Assembly (NCBI RefSeq): GCF_016808095.1
Contig: NC_068970.1
Location: forward strand, 23,046,501-23,110,500
DNA: 64,000 bases
Direction of reading: 5' to 3'
Source of the DNA: Vigna angularis
Taxonomy: Eukaryota; Streptophyta; Magnoliopsida; Fabales; Fabaceae
Positions 25,760-38,442 of the stretch are shown here, piece by piece (position 1 is the stretch's first letter; the number at the start of each line of letters is the position of its first letter). The position numbers and the translations under genes are program-made. The notes under the pieces are model-generated. The model saw only the letters and a list, made by a program, of their open reading frames with translations, ran no database searches and was not told where the DNA came from.

Positions 25760-28700
25760 TACTGTCCTTGATTGATTTTCGCGAATCGCGTTTTTCTCTT
25801 TTCCTCAGTGTAGAGAGGTCATTCCTGTATACAGATACGTTTCGAAATTTGAACAATGTGGCAACTCAAACAAATGCAAGAGCTCGGAAAGGGTAACAAG
25901 CTACGTTGCTTTAGAAAATCTGTAACGATAACGAAAAGAATGTGTGTTGGTTTGGTTGTGCTTTGTTTGGCATTTCACGTATGGAAAGCCTTACTTGTTC
26001 TTTTTTTCTAGTTGGGTCGGTAAGCTATTCCGTTATTCCAAATGTCCACGATCCACAAAAGTTAAGCATAACACAGCTTTCAACTTTGTTCAAATGAAGC
26101 ATTGCTTCCATGGTTTTCATTCTACACAAGCTCAATTGGGCCACAAAATATTTTGTTCTGAACAACTATTACTCATTGTATCCATTACAAATTCTATTTG
26201 CACCACCTTGTTTTATTACGGCTCAACTCAGCACTCTCTGTTCCGTAGATCATCCACCAAACATGAATGCATACAAATAAACAATTATTTTTTATTTGAA
26301 TAAATAGTTAATACAACAAAGAGATACAATTCTAAATAGGTGAAAATATGGTTGTTAAATATAGTCAAGATAGCATCATCAAAATAAGTATGCATTTATA
26401 TACACTAGTATTACGTTTCAACGTTGTGTACTATTAACACGAGAGATTGGGATTGCATATCAAAATCAGTGCTTAAAATCAGACTTTATTAATTTTTGTC
26501 CATGTTATGTAATTACAGAGGTTTAAAGCCATTGTTTTGAAGCTGACATATGATGTTGGTCGTATAAATAGGTGAAGCCTGACACATGTTCCCTCCTCAC
26601 AAACCAGTTGGCCACCCTTGTTTTCTGGTGGAGGAACTAACATTAAACCCACCTGCCTCGTCGCAACCCCCTCCTGTTCTCACCCACGCCTAAGTTAAAT
26701 CTACAAAAATAATGGATTTTCTTTTAAGTTTAATAATATGTGTGGGAAATTTCATATTCATTAAAAATTAGATTAAGTTGTACTAAATAAAGAACAACAA
26801 ATTTTACTTTATTAATCTAGTTTAGAAATTAATGGATTTTTTTTTATAAATGTAATAATGAAAGATCTCACGTTAACTAAATATTATATTAAATTATAGT
26901 AAATAAAAGCAAATTTTACCTTATTAACCTAGTTTACTAAAATTGAGCTAAACTTATTTTTTTCTATTTTAATATGATATTAGAATATATTATAATTGAC
27001 TACTTAAAACACATACTTAACTCATGTGCATGTGGATTATTTTTTTTTATGATAATAAAAAATAATATTTATAAGTTTATTATAAATATGAATAATTTTT
27101 ATAAATTTATTGTAAATATTTTTTATTTATTTTGTAGGTAATTTTATAATTAAAAATGGTTAAATTTTAAAAAATAGTAAAATTGAAAAAATAGTTAAAT
27201 TAAAAAAAATAGTTACTTAAAGGATAAAATTGATAAAGTGATTACTCTTTAATTTGATTCTTTTATAGAATAAAATTGCATAACAAATGTGGATACCAAA
27301 AAGTAAATCATTTACATAAAGGTATAAATATTTCAAGTTAGATTTAATTATTCATTTCATCATTGTATTTGTCCTAGCACCATTTATTGCTATAGATACT
27401 TAAAATCTTTTTATATAAAGGTATAAATATTTCAACTTATGTTTAATTTAGCATAATCTTTGTCATAAATCTTTAAAAGTAATTAATTATTTAAAATTTG
27501 ATAAGGTTTATGGTATCAGTTGGGCTTTTAAAGTTTTCTTTTGCGGTTTAGCATTTTGATTATTTTAACCAAAAAAATGTAAATTTTTTTGTTCCGGTTC
27601 ATAACTGATGCTAAAAATCTTCATCTTTTATCTCATATTAATACATTTTTGTTCAGAAACCATTGTCAATTGTCGAAAATAATTGTTGTTTTATCCCTTT
27701 GTTAACTAGTGAGGTTAGTCTTCCAATTTTTTTTCGTGTCAATTAGGTTTTGATATGTGAAAAATAGTGTAATTTGATTATTTTCATTAGTACGATATAA
27801 AAGATGTTATTTTTTTTATAATTTTTGTTCTTTTCAAAAATTATCTCCTTGTTTCACTTTACTATAAATTTTAAAGTTAGTTTAAAAATATTTTCAGAAA
27901 TATTTAATAAAAATGTTAACTTTAGAAAAAAATCAACATAATATACAAAAAGTAATTTTTGTTCTAACTTGATGAGAAACAATATTACTCCATTTTAACC
28001 AAAATTAAAACTAAATTAAATAAGAAAACAAATATTGACACAAAATTAATATTTTATCACGTCACATAACATTGTTAGTGTCACTCTAACAGGGTCACCT
28101 GACATAACTTTGAAGTGACATGTGAGAAAAAAATTTCAACAAATAAAATAAAATAAAAATCCAAAGAAAAAATCACAAATTGATGGTTTTAATATCGTTT
28201 ATACAGCACTAACATAAAAGATCAAATTGTATCATTTTTTTTTTCATAAATAAGGAACAAATTAACACACACAAAAATTGAAAAAACTAATTTAACATTT
28301 TAGGTCAAAAATAAAAATTAAATAAATACTTAGACCTTCAACTTATTATATTTTCCAGATATGTTGAGAAGTGTGTTAAAAATTTCAAATGCACTAAAAA
28401 TAATATGAAATTATAATATATAAATTACATGCGGTCTTTCAGAGTGAAACTCCCTCAGTAATACAACTTATCTCCCATTTGGTTATTAAAAATGCAAGAT
28501 AATTAGATTTGTAGTCTTCCATGTTGAGGCAAATATGACAGTCATTTCAAATTTATAGGATACAAGGTGAATTAGACTTTTAAAAATCACTTTAATGAAC
28601 AAATAATTTTTAAAGAAATAAACACGTAATATAATTTATTTTCACAGTAAGAAATTTAAAAGTTTAACTGTAAATGAAAAGACCTTCAAAAAAGTAAATA

Positions 28701-29915
28701 AGATATTCTATTATGCTTATAAAATCCACCTTTTTGTCCGAACTGTAAGTTTTCTTACTGCAAATAATCGTTTTGGGATCTGAGATAAGAAATTAAGAAC
28801 ATTAAAATCCCCTTAATCAAGGTTAATATTGAAGTGTAGGTAAGTTTCGTAAGATTTAGATGATTTTTTAAAGAATAAATCAACTTACATCTAATGCTAA
28901 CCTAGTTTTAGCGATCCATTATATTTTTCCTGTGTCGTGATATACTGTGACATCATGTCATGTCCCCAGCGCCAACACAGCATAGAGGGATGTATTGTTT
29001 TTAAGTTTTGTATTTTCTTTTACATTTATGTAATGATATTCAATATTAAAATATGAAAACCAGACTTACCGGTGTGGGGGAAACAAAAACTAGACAGTAC
29101 ATAATATATTTCCAATATTTATTTATATCGTAAAATATACGTTCTTTTTACAAAAACTGTAAAATGTGTTAAAATTAAAATGTTTAATTGATAGTTCACT
29201 GATTATTAAATTATATTGGATTAGTACCATAAACTATTCAATGAGAAAATTAGATTAAAGAACTAATTAATTTTTTCTGTATGGTTGAAATCATATACAA
29301 CATTCATGAAAAATGTTTTTCTTTTTTCTAAACGGTCAAGTAAGATTAACTTCACAAAACCAGCCACTTATATTATAATTTGGTAACGTGGACTTCCAAC
29401 CGTATACATAGAATAATAACAATGAAACAATTTATAAATTCAAAGATATGATTATTCCCCTCTCCAACGTCAACAACACTTTCCCTTTAATTACTTTATG
29501 CTTAATTAGTCAAAAAATTAATGTCGTGTTAGGTAGTAATCCAAACTCCGGAATCTTCCCTGCAATTTGCCACCACAAAGAAGAAAATTCAACACGCTTG
29601 CATTCAACAAGGTTTCCAAATTAAACTACACATTAAACTTTCTGACATTTCTCAAACATTTGTACAGAGAATGATCCATTTCGGATGCAAAACTAGAGAT
29701 GAAATATTCACAGGGAATGCAATGGCTCTATTTTTCATGCAATCCTACAGAGATGCAAAAGAAAAAAAAATAAACAAACAAAGGAATGCATAAAAATCTT
29801 AATAAACACCAACAAATCAGGAAGCAAAGCTGATAATTCCGCAGATGAACTAACTAATATAAAGATATATAATAGAGATATATATTCTGTCTACCAAAAA
29901 AGCAGTGATGAGTTT
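25760..29915. other. Gene-free interval with the NTR upstream region
   Basis: About 25760-25950 is the likely NTR leader and promoter. The rest is strongly AT-rich. A less AT-rich patch at 26560-26700 holds a TATAAATAGG motif and pyrimidine-rich sequence, but no open frame, tRNA or recognisable microRNA precursor. At 28040-28110 a tgacat/gtcacct-rich stretch looks like old repeat sequence. Confidence 0.45.
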
Positions 29916-30311
29916 CTACTTTCTATCTTGAACATGGTTCATAGGGTCTTGACTTTGGTCCATAGATGAAATAGATGTTCGTTTGATGAACTCCAAGCAA
30001 TCTGCAATGGCTTCTGCATAGAAAGAATTGGACCTACCACAAGATCCCATCCCACAGTCATTGAGTTTTTCCTGCCTTACCAAACATGTGCTACTGTTGT
30101 TTCTTTTGAAGCAACCTTTTCTGCAAACCACTTTCTTCAGCAGCTGAATAACCTCACCGTAAGACAGTTTGCAACTATCAAAGAGCCTGAGAAAGAAGTT
30201 GAACCTTTTGCGTAGTCTGAGAACGTAAAGCTTTCTGGGGTTGAATCTAAATCCTCTACACCTGGATACCTTCCTGCCACTGCTAACTCTGTTGTAGCTC
30301 ATGTGAGCCAT
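29916..30311 (-). CDS. Conserved plant protein of unknown function, 131 aa, single exon
   Basis: An intact intronless frame from ATG at 30311 to TAG at 29916. The protein is basic and Cys-containing: an Arg/Lys-rich N-terminal half (NPRKLYVLRLRKRF at about 25-38), a middle SYGEVIQLLKKVVCRKG, and a C-terminal CGRSNSFYAEAIADCLEFIK. This order (basic N-terminus, then a SNSFYAEAIADCLEFIK-like end) is one I associate with small angiosperm proteins carried as hypothetical or loosely named, with no established activity. No signal peptide or membrane segment is visible. A second in-frame Met at codon 4 is an alternative start. A TATATAAG-type box on the same strand about 50 bases upstream supports an expressed gene. 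No function is assigned. Confidence 0.8.
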   Translation of the reverse strand: MAHMSYNRVSSGRKVSRCRGFRFNPRKLYVLRLRKRFNFFLRLFDSCKLSYGEVIQLLKKVVCRKGCFKRNNSSTCLVRQEKLNDCGMGSCGRSNSFYAEAIADCLEFIKRTSISSMDQSQDPMNHVQDRK

Positions 30312-30361
30312 GTTTTTATTGTTGGAAAGCAGCTACAACAGACACATACGATACATACAAG

Positions 30362-30369
30362 TATATAAG
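30362..30369 (-). promoter_or_regulatory. Probable TATA box of the 131-aa protein gene
   Basis: On the minus strand CTTATATA lies about 50 bases before the ATG at 30311. The interval reads as a short leader with no other ATG in the way. Confidence 0.5.
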
Positions 30370-30514
30370 GTTGAAGGGTGCCTTTATGAAAATGGTGAGG
30401 TAATGATGGGTGTGGTGTGAAGACAAGAAGCAAATGAGATAGCTTTGGACTGTTATGGAACTTGTGCTGCAAAGACAAAGGTTTTTTGGGGTGTGAGTGA
30501 ATAATGGGTGGCAT

Positions 30515-31880
30515 ATATGACCGTGACTAAACTAGAGATAATTTGTATGTATTCAGATATAGAAGGGGACGATGAACATCACGGTGTTGAATCATTGATT
30601 GGTGTGGTAGGACCAGAGGGGACAAGGGGAGCAAGAAAGGAGAAAATGTCACCAATTCTTTTTCAAAGTTGGTGACTAAAGAGGATAGCAGTGGTTGTTG
30701 ATGAACTAGTGAAAATCCAAAACTGAGTTACTGTGAACTTTTTCTATTTTTAATTGTGACAGTTTTAGCTTTGTCAGTGTAGCAAAGTTTGACTTGTTTG
30801 TTGGGTTTTTATGATTATAGGGTGGCTACTTTGTAGCTTTTTCGCACTAGGGATTCGTGAACTTCCAAGGCTTTCTCTGTATTCCATGGAAAACTTACTT
30901 AATAACGAACTTCACTCAGATGTTTGATAGCTTTAATCACTCACTACAGTGTCCTGACAAAAGATGCACTAATCATTCTGAAGGGATAGCAGTGTCCCAC
31001 AGTTCTCATTCAAAATTTATCTCTTTAATTATCTCCCTCCTACCAACCTCAATAACTTTAGGTTTAATAATCTCTACCACACCACACTCAGGACTGGAAT
31101 TGTCTGCTCCAATCACATCTATTTGATTTTTTTTTTCTGATAATATATCTTTTTAGTTCATGAAAGTAACAAAATTACTAAAAAGTTTCTTAGGGTAAAA
31201 GAAGTTACTTTGTTTTTTCTTTTTTCTATTAAAAGAAGTTTGTTAAAATTAAAATATGTATTTCTGTGGTATATGGCTTCTCGGTGTCCATGTGGTAGCT
31301 GAAGTTGTAACATGTGACATTCTTAACTAAAAGTTTATTTTCTTAAAAGAAACCATGACATTATAATACGTTATCCCAGTGCTATTTTCAATTTGGTTTA
31401 TAAACTTTTTTATTTAGTGTCCTTTTGTGGAAGTATTTTCAAATTTTCAATTAAATTCTTGCATGGTATGTAAATTATTAGTAATGAATATAACTATTAT
31501 GTCTCATATTTTTTTGTTTTCCTTTCACATAATATTTATGATCTATCTTAATCTTATTTCATCCATTTTTATATCAAATTTATCCTTTAAAATTTAACAC
31601 TTACAACTTTAAAGTGTGTTAAGCCTTTTCTCAATGCTTAATATTGAGTTCGAATTACTTTAGTACATGATTTTTGTTTAATTTTTTATTTAACCAGATA
31701 ATATATGAAATTGAATGTAACTTTACAACAAACATGGTGTATAAACCTCATTTAGTTTCTTATTATCTTAATGTAAGACTCATGAAAAATATTTACAAAC
31801 AAAATTAGTAATAAATTTTTTTGTGAATGAAAAATATAATAAGTTTATGTAAAAATAAAATGTAGAAAACTAAATAAGGA
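30515..31880. other. Gap left of the LTR-like segment, no gene
   Basis: 30515-30850 is of mixed composition and is probably upstream of the small minus-strand gene. The rest is AT-rich with no credible frame. Confidence 0.45.
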
Positions 31881-31885
31881 ATTTT

Positions 31886-31945
31886 GGTAGCTTAATTGGT
31901 AGAAAATTGTGGTGATTTCAAGAACATGGGTTCAAACTTTTTTCT
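31886..31945 (+). mobile_element. SINE-like or tRNA-derived fragment with A and B boxes
   Basis: TAGCTTAATTGG fits the RNA polymerase III A-box pattern, and GGGTTCAAAC about 40 bases later fits the B box, followed by a run of T. The arms of a tRNA cloverleaf do not pair, so it is not a working tRNA. It could be a decayed SINE head. Confidence 0.35.
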
Positions 31946-33177
31946 ACCTTTTTATTAAAAAAAAATTAAAAAAATTAAAATATTGATAGTGGATAAAGCA
32001 CTCCATGTTTTAAGGCATTATTGAGGAATCCATTATGTAAGTGGTGATTAAGATATTAATATAATAAAATAATATTAAAATAATAAATAATATTAAAAAT
32101 TTGTTGAATAGTAAAATTTTTGGACTATAAATAGCCATGAGAAGGGAGGCTATTTTCCACAAAGAAAGGAAGAATCAAGTGAGAAATCTTGAGAAATAGA
32201 GAAGAAAGAGTTTAGGAAGAAATTTTTAGTTGCAAGAAGAGTAGAGGTTCTGGAGGGTTTTCGGGGAAACAAATTCTGAGCAAGAGATTAAGTCCGGAAT
32301 AGAGGTAGGGGAGCTAACCTTTCTAAGCTTTTATATTATGATTTAGTATTGTTTTATTACTATTCATGTCTTGAAATTCTGTGTGAATACTGTTAATGAA
32401 CAACATATGTGCTTATTGTATATCTATTTATATTGAATTTCTGTGTTAATATTATATGTTGTTGTTTTGAATCTGTAAATAAGAAATTTGTTAAAACTAG
32501 TTGAGGATAACTTTGGCTAAGGAAAGACTTGGTACTTAAGTTGTCCATTGTGACGCACCTCTCTTTCCTGGAAGTCTACTCAACCAGTTTTTAACTTAAA
32601 TCTTGTTGAACAGATTACGTACTGTTAAATTATTGTGCAATATATCTTGTTGGAATGAAAATTTCTGATGAATTCATGTTATTGTGGTAGATATGGAATT
32701 ATGAATTATAATTGTGATGGTAGGATAGAGGAATCTTAAAAACCGGAGTTGGTACATCCCTGATCATAGAGCAGCCCTGGTCAAATCCAGTAAGTTGTGA
32801 CTAGTCATATGTACTGGCGTTTATGGTGAGTTTGATTCGTCAAACATTTGATTCTTCTCCGATGACCATTTATGGTGATATTTTAGTATTGTTAATTTAT
32901 TTTGTGATATATTCATTTTGTATGATTTCTGTGATAATTGTAATTTATTATATTGGATTTGAATTTATGCATCTGAACATGATATGAGTATTATGGGGAG
33001 ATTTCGTAATGGTATAATATTAGTTGAGGAATGTGAGCATGGTATGAGTCTCGTGGAGAGATTCTGTAATGATATGGTATTTGTGTATATGTTGATGTTG
33101 AGGGTCCTGATGTTGGAGGTTATCCTGATACTCTAATAATCATCTAGTCTCAAGTAGAGAAGGATGAATTACGTGGT

Positions 33178-33322
33178 GAGAGGGGCAGGAGGTCCTGGTC
33201 TATGTGTCGGTTTTGGACATAGTGTTGAGGACTAACCTTGTGGATGGTATGGAGAGCAAGAGGTCTTGGTCTATGTGCCGGTTTTGGACATAGTGTTGAG
33301 GACTAACCTTGTGGATGGTATG
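33178..33322. repeat. Two tandem copies of a ~73-bp unit
   Basis: Units starting at 33178 and 33252 share ggttttggacatagtgttga and gactaaccttgtggatggta with few differences. Confidence 0.85.
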
Positions 33323-33408
33323 GAGTATTTTGGAAGTGTATTTGTAAGAGGAAGTAGAAGTCATCACAAGTGCATAACCTCCCGTGACCGCTCATCAACA
33401 TATCATCG

Positions 33409-33800
33409 GAATGAGTGTCTATTGGGTATTGTGGAATGAGTGTCTATTGGGTATTGTGGAATGAGTGTCTATTGAGTATTGTGGGACGATTGTCTATTAA
33501 GTATTGTGGGATGAGTGTCTATTAGTAATTGTGGTATTGTGGGATGAGTATCTATGATACGATTGTTGTATGATGATATAAGTATCTATGATGCGATTGT
33601 TGTATGATGGTATGAGTATCTATGATGCGATTGTTGTATGATGGTATGAGGGTGTCTGACATAATTATTATATGAGGTTTGTTGAGTGTATCAAAGTAAT
33701 TGATGAGTATCTATGATGCGATTGTTGTATGATGGTATGAGGGTGTCTGACATAATTATTATATGAGGTTTGTTGAGTGCATCAAAGTAATTATGCATGT
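33409..33800. repeat. Compound tandem repeats (25-bp, then ~39-bp and ~115-bp units)
   Basis: About five copies of gaatgagtgtctattgggt... at a 25-bp step run to about 33531. They are followed by copies of gagtatctatgatgcgattg... at about 39 bp. A longer block ending ggtttgttgagtg(t/c)atcaaag then occurs twice. Confidence 0.8.
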
Positions 33801-34117
33801 TTTATAAATGATTGGTTGCATGTTAGCTCACCCTACTTGTTTGTGTTTGGGTATGTGCGATGATCGTATAATTCGTTATACGGGAGCAGATGAAGGAATG
33901 TCGTCTGATTCAGTGCCAATGAAGAAAGAGATAGAAGAATAAAGTAGAAGAATTCGAGTTATATTTATGAATTTGTAGTTGAAATCTAAGTTTAAAACAT
34001 ATAGATATATATATCAACTATGAATTATCAAGTGAGAGATTATGGGATGTTACCTTAAATATAATGCTACAATACATAAATTATGAATTATCAAGTGTGA
34101 GATTTTGGGATGTTACA

Positions 34118-37058
34118 TTTAATCTTTTAGATAATCGATAATAATCATATATCTCTTTTATATAGTGATTTTTTGTACTTAATATTATGACTTTTGATAT
34201 TACAATCACATTTCAAACATCCCTTATCACATTACATACTCATACTCATAAAAGGGTCTTACTATACTAGATACCAACATATACAGGTCACATTAGCCAT
34301 AGTATCATTCAACTATCCACACATAATATGTCTTAATAAATATAACATTATCCATCTCATAATTATCATCACATGTATAAGCATACACATAATAAATTAC
34401 ACATGCATCTCATTAATTAAACATATCATCATATGCCTATTCATCATATGCCTATTGCTTCAGCTAATTTATCTCATTCGAGTGACCTTGTTCCCTTCAA
34501 TAGATAAATTAAGAAACATTACATTGTTTAAGCAAAACTAGCTTAAGAGAAAAGAGATTAATATATTTTCTCTCTCACACACCCTCTCTTTGATTTAGCG
34601 ACCATCCTGTCTTGTATTCTTAAAGTGTCAGATAAACTCTTAAATAAGTAGACTTGTTGTATAATCCAATAGATTCCAAAAATATCATATATCATGATAA
34701 TTTTCATTATCATTATTTTTATTATGTTTATTTTTATTATGTTTATTTTTATCTTTTATTTTTATTATTATTTCTTAAATAATTAAAGAGTTATTAATTT
34801 TTTTGGAAAAGATAAGTATTTGAATTTTATTTGTGAAATATTGTGTAGATAAGTGAAAATCATAGAAGATTGAAGAATATATCAAGGATTACTGGTTACA
34901 ATGCATTCAAATACAAATTTTCAAGCCAAGTCAATTTGGGCCAATTCGCCAAGTGAGGCAGCCCAATTTGCTCAATGAGAAGGATCATGTCGCCCAACGA
35001 CTCCAACTTGCTCAACGACCTACGCATTGTAAACATCATTAAATAGAATGTGCCACAAATTAGAAAAAGAATCTTTTGGAGAATAGGGAACTAACCTTAA
35101 GGGAGAGACAACAGAGGCACATTCTGGAGACTAGAGTCACTCATCATCACCATTATTTTCATAATCTATCCCTTTTTTAGTGCTTAGAATGTCTAAGAAT
35201 AACTAATTCCCTTAATCAATGGGATTTGATATCTTCACTTTTTTTATTTCTACTATTCAATATATTTTTTTGCATTAAGTTTTTGTTATGTTCTTGTTCT
35301 TAATTGCACGGTTATTGATTGCTTATTTGTTTGTTTTTTATTATTGGAAAATCATTTAGAACCTTTATTGGGATAAAATATCTAATAGATTTTGCCTTTA
35401 GACATAGATTTTAATTAACTAGTCATTATAAACATATGAATTTAATGCGAACTTTTGGTAAAAACAAGGGATTAAGGTTTTATTATTAAAGTTTTTATTA
35501 ATAAGGTTTAGACTTACCTTTATGAAATTAGGGCTTGTTAGCTTATGACATAAATGTTAGAATAAAAGTTTGGTTTATATTGTTTAGTGTTTTAACATTG
35601 AATTGAACATGAAATCCAACCTCGATAAAGTCTCCACTGCAGAGTTAATTTCATAAATTTAATTTATTTCTAAAATTTTGAATTATTTTATTAAAAATCA
35701 TTATTTTTCATTATTTTAAAGTTTTTAACCTTAATTAGTAAATAATCATAGTTTTTCTAAACAAATGTGAGTCTTTTGGAAAAACGATATTTTGACTTTC
35801 CACTTTATTATTATTTAACATAAAACATCTAATATAAAGCAAAATTTATGAGAGAAAGCGCACAATGAAAGTGCAAAAGCCAAGCTTTTGGTAACAAAAT
35901 AGAGAAACATTAGCTCACTTCGCCGCAACCCTACAGTTGAGTAAAAACACCATTATGGTGCACGTCACCTCCACTATTGTTGGGTGGAAGTACCACCATG
36001 GTTCGTGTAAATTAGGAGGAAACACCTTCGTTGTCGTTGTTGTAAGGTGTGAGTTTTGTTAAAAAAAACTCGTGCGTAGTGTTGTGAGGAGTGAAGCATG
36101 TTTTCTTGGGTTTTAGAGAACTCAATATTTATGTTTGTTGCCTTAGTGGTTAATATAAAAATTAATGTATGTTACTATTGAGCAATTATTTACAAATATG
36201 ACACCAATCACTTTTTATGTTTGTTTCCTATAGCTCAGACGTAAATAGGCAAACATAATAGATCAATTTTGTGTTAGTGACATGTTTGATCTTTATCATA
36301 AAGTTTACCCTAATAAAGATGAAATTAAAAAAAATACATAAAAAATTCAAATAAAAGAATATTTTTGATACATCTTCATATATCAATATCTTACATAGTA
36401 TTAAAAAAAATTTATTAATTAAGATTAATATCATATAATGTTGATTATAAGTATAAATATAAATAATTCACTACGGTAGAAAGGACTTATATTGATGATT
36501 AAAACAAACTTTGATCGACAATTATACAATTATTGTCAATTCAATCGCTATTGTAAGTTAGAATAATCGATAATTATACACAAAAACGATTATGGCTATA
36601 ACCATTGTTAAAAGTGAGATTTTTTTAAGAAAAAATAAATGTTCTCAATTTGTACATAATCCACAATCTCGCACAAATTTTCAAAACACAAATACATTTT
36701 GTAACTTTAAACAATTCAATAAATATAAAACAAAATGCTAATGTTCTAAACAAAGTATAATAGTTCTATGAACTATTATGTTCTAACTTACCAATTATCT
36801 TAAAATGTTATATATGTTAACAAAATGTTTTGCCCATGTTGTTTGTACGTAAGCTAAATTATTTGAGTCCAATGGTTTTGTGTCGTTAAAAACCAAGAAA
36901 TGAATTGAAGTTATGATAAGTCCATGTGCAAGTAATAAATTATTTTATAACTATATTAGTGGATTATAACATAGTACATTATCCTAAACTCTATTAATAC
37001 TACATTGCACAATGGTCCTCATCCATTGCATGATGTAATGGTCACACTAGTAACCTCC
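34118..37058. other. Gene-free interval with decayed retroelement sequence
   Basis: No supported gene. 35090-35900 resembles the leader region next to gypsy LTRs and has a counterpart at 41000-41760. At 36469 a CACTACGGTAGAAAGG sequence looks like a CACTA-element terminus, but no partner end was found. Confidence 0.4.
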
Positions 37059-37061
37059 AGT

Positions 37062-38439
37062 CACTAGTGCAGAAAGGGCTTTAGACGTCTGTTATTTTGG
37101 GCTTTTAAGGTCTTATCGTTGTCCGACGTCTATATGGGTGACATTAATGAGACGTCAGATCCTATAGGTCGAACGTCTATATAGACGTCCGATCCATACA
37201 GGTCAGACGTCTATATAGACGTCTGACACTATAGATCAGACGTCTAAAACATTGTCGTATTTGATTGGATCTTTTTCTGCTTGAGGTCTCTTAGGTTGCT
37301 CCTGACTCATGGTAATTCGAGTTTACAACTTTATATTTTAGTTGAAGAGAATGTATTATACGTTTTTTTTTGTATTGGATGGTTTTAAAAACGTAGTGGA
37401 GGGAATTGGAGGAGTGCAAAACGCAAGAAATCGCCGCCCAAGAACGCCACCCAAGGACACAAGCAAAACTGCACCAAAATCCAACGAAAACACATTTTAA
37501 TCGGTTCAAATGAAAGATAATGCATCAAAGAGTGATGTAATCGAAGTAAACTTAATTTTAAGCGATGCAAAAGTGAGAAAACGAACCTGAAAAATGTAGC
37601 CCGGGAAGAGAAGACGCGAGGAAGATGATGAAAAGTGAGTGCGCATAACTGCTGCCTCGCGTTCGGGGTGTTTTAATGCAGCCATATAGAAGTCGGTTCC
37701 CCCCACATCAGACGTCTAAAGGTCTTTACAAGTCGGATTGGTGGGATCAGACGTGTAAATGGAGTTAAAAAGTGACTTTTTAGATTTCAAAATGAGTATA
37801 TAGAAGTCGGTTCCCCCTACATCAAACGTCTAAAGGTCTTTAGAAGTCGGATTGGCGGGATCGGACGTCTAAATGGAGTTAAAAAGTGACTTTTTAGATT
37901 TCAAAAATGAGTATATAAAAGTCGCTTCCCCCCACATCAGACGTTTAAAGGTCTTTAGAAGTCGGATTGGCGGGATTGGACGTCTAAATGGAGTTAAAAG
38001 GTGACTTTTTAGATTTAAAAAATGAGTATATAGAAGTCGGTTCCCCCACATCAAACGTCTAAAGGGCTTTAGAAGTCGAATTAGCGGGATCAAACGTCTA
38101 AAATGAGTTAAAATGTGACCTTTTAGATTTAAAAAATGAGTATATAGAAGTCGGTTCCCCCCACATCAGATGTCTAAAGGGCTTTAGAAGTCGGATTGGC
38201 GGAATCGGACGTCTAAATGGATTTAAAAAGTGATTTTTTAGATTTCAAAAATGAGTATATAGAAGTTTGTTCCCCCACATCAGACGTCTATACGTCTTTA
38301 GACGTCTATACGTCTTTAGACGTCTGTTCCCTCCACAACAGACGTCTATATGGTTGTTTTATTTACAAAAAATGTCATCGGTCATTTTTTAGGGTCAGAC
38401 GTCTAAAGGGTGATGTTGAAGACTTTTTCTGCACTAGTA
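37062..38439. mobile_element. Non-autonomous CACTA (En/Spm) element, 1.38 kb
   Basis: The left end CACTAGTGCAGAAA is matched inverted at the right end (TTTCTGCACTAGTA, one mismatch at the last base). AGT on both sides (37059-37061 and 38440-38442) is the 3-bp duplication expected of this superfamily. The sub-terminal regions are packed with the palindrome AGACGTCT and variants, as expected for transposase-binding repeats. The middle has six copies of a 114-115-bp unit. No transposase frame is present. Confidence 0.9.
37691..38280. repeat. Six tandem copies of a 114-115-bp unit inside the CACTA element
   Basis: AGTCGGTTCC or a close variant begins at 37691, 37805, 37920, 38035, 38149 and 38264. 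Each unit carries cagacgtctaaagg..., gaagtcggattggcggga and aaaagtgactttttagattt. Confidence 0.9.
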
Positions 38440-38442
38440 AGT

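Larger units (their letters stand above)
31990..34117 (+). mobile_element. LTR-like segment (probable solo LTR) with internal tandem repeats
   Basis: A TATAAATAG box lies at about 32129, followed by a purine-rich leader-like stretch, and the segment ends in GGGATGTTACA at 34117. The block near 33830-33950 (agctcaccctacttgtttg ... gggagcagatgaagg) resembles plant gypsy LTRs. There is no coding frame, and no second LTR or matching target duplication was found. The left edge is approximate. Confidence 0.45.

Noticed and set aside
26560..26700. Possible small RNA gene near a TATAAATAGG motif
   Set aside because: No stem-loop of microRNA type, no tRNA or snoRNA boxes and no known mature sequence could be recognised.
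36469..37061. A second CACTA element starting at CACTACGGTAGAAAGG
   Set aside because: No matching inverted end or 3-bp duplication was found within the following DNA, so it is noted only as a possible terminus.
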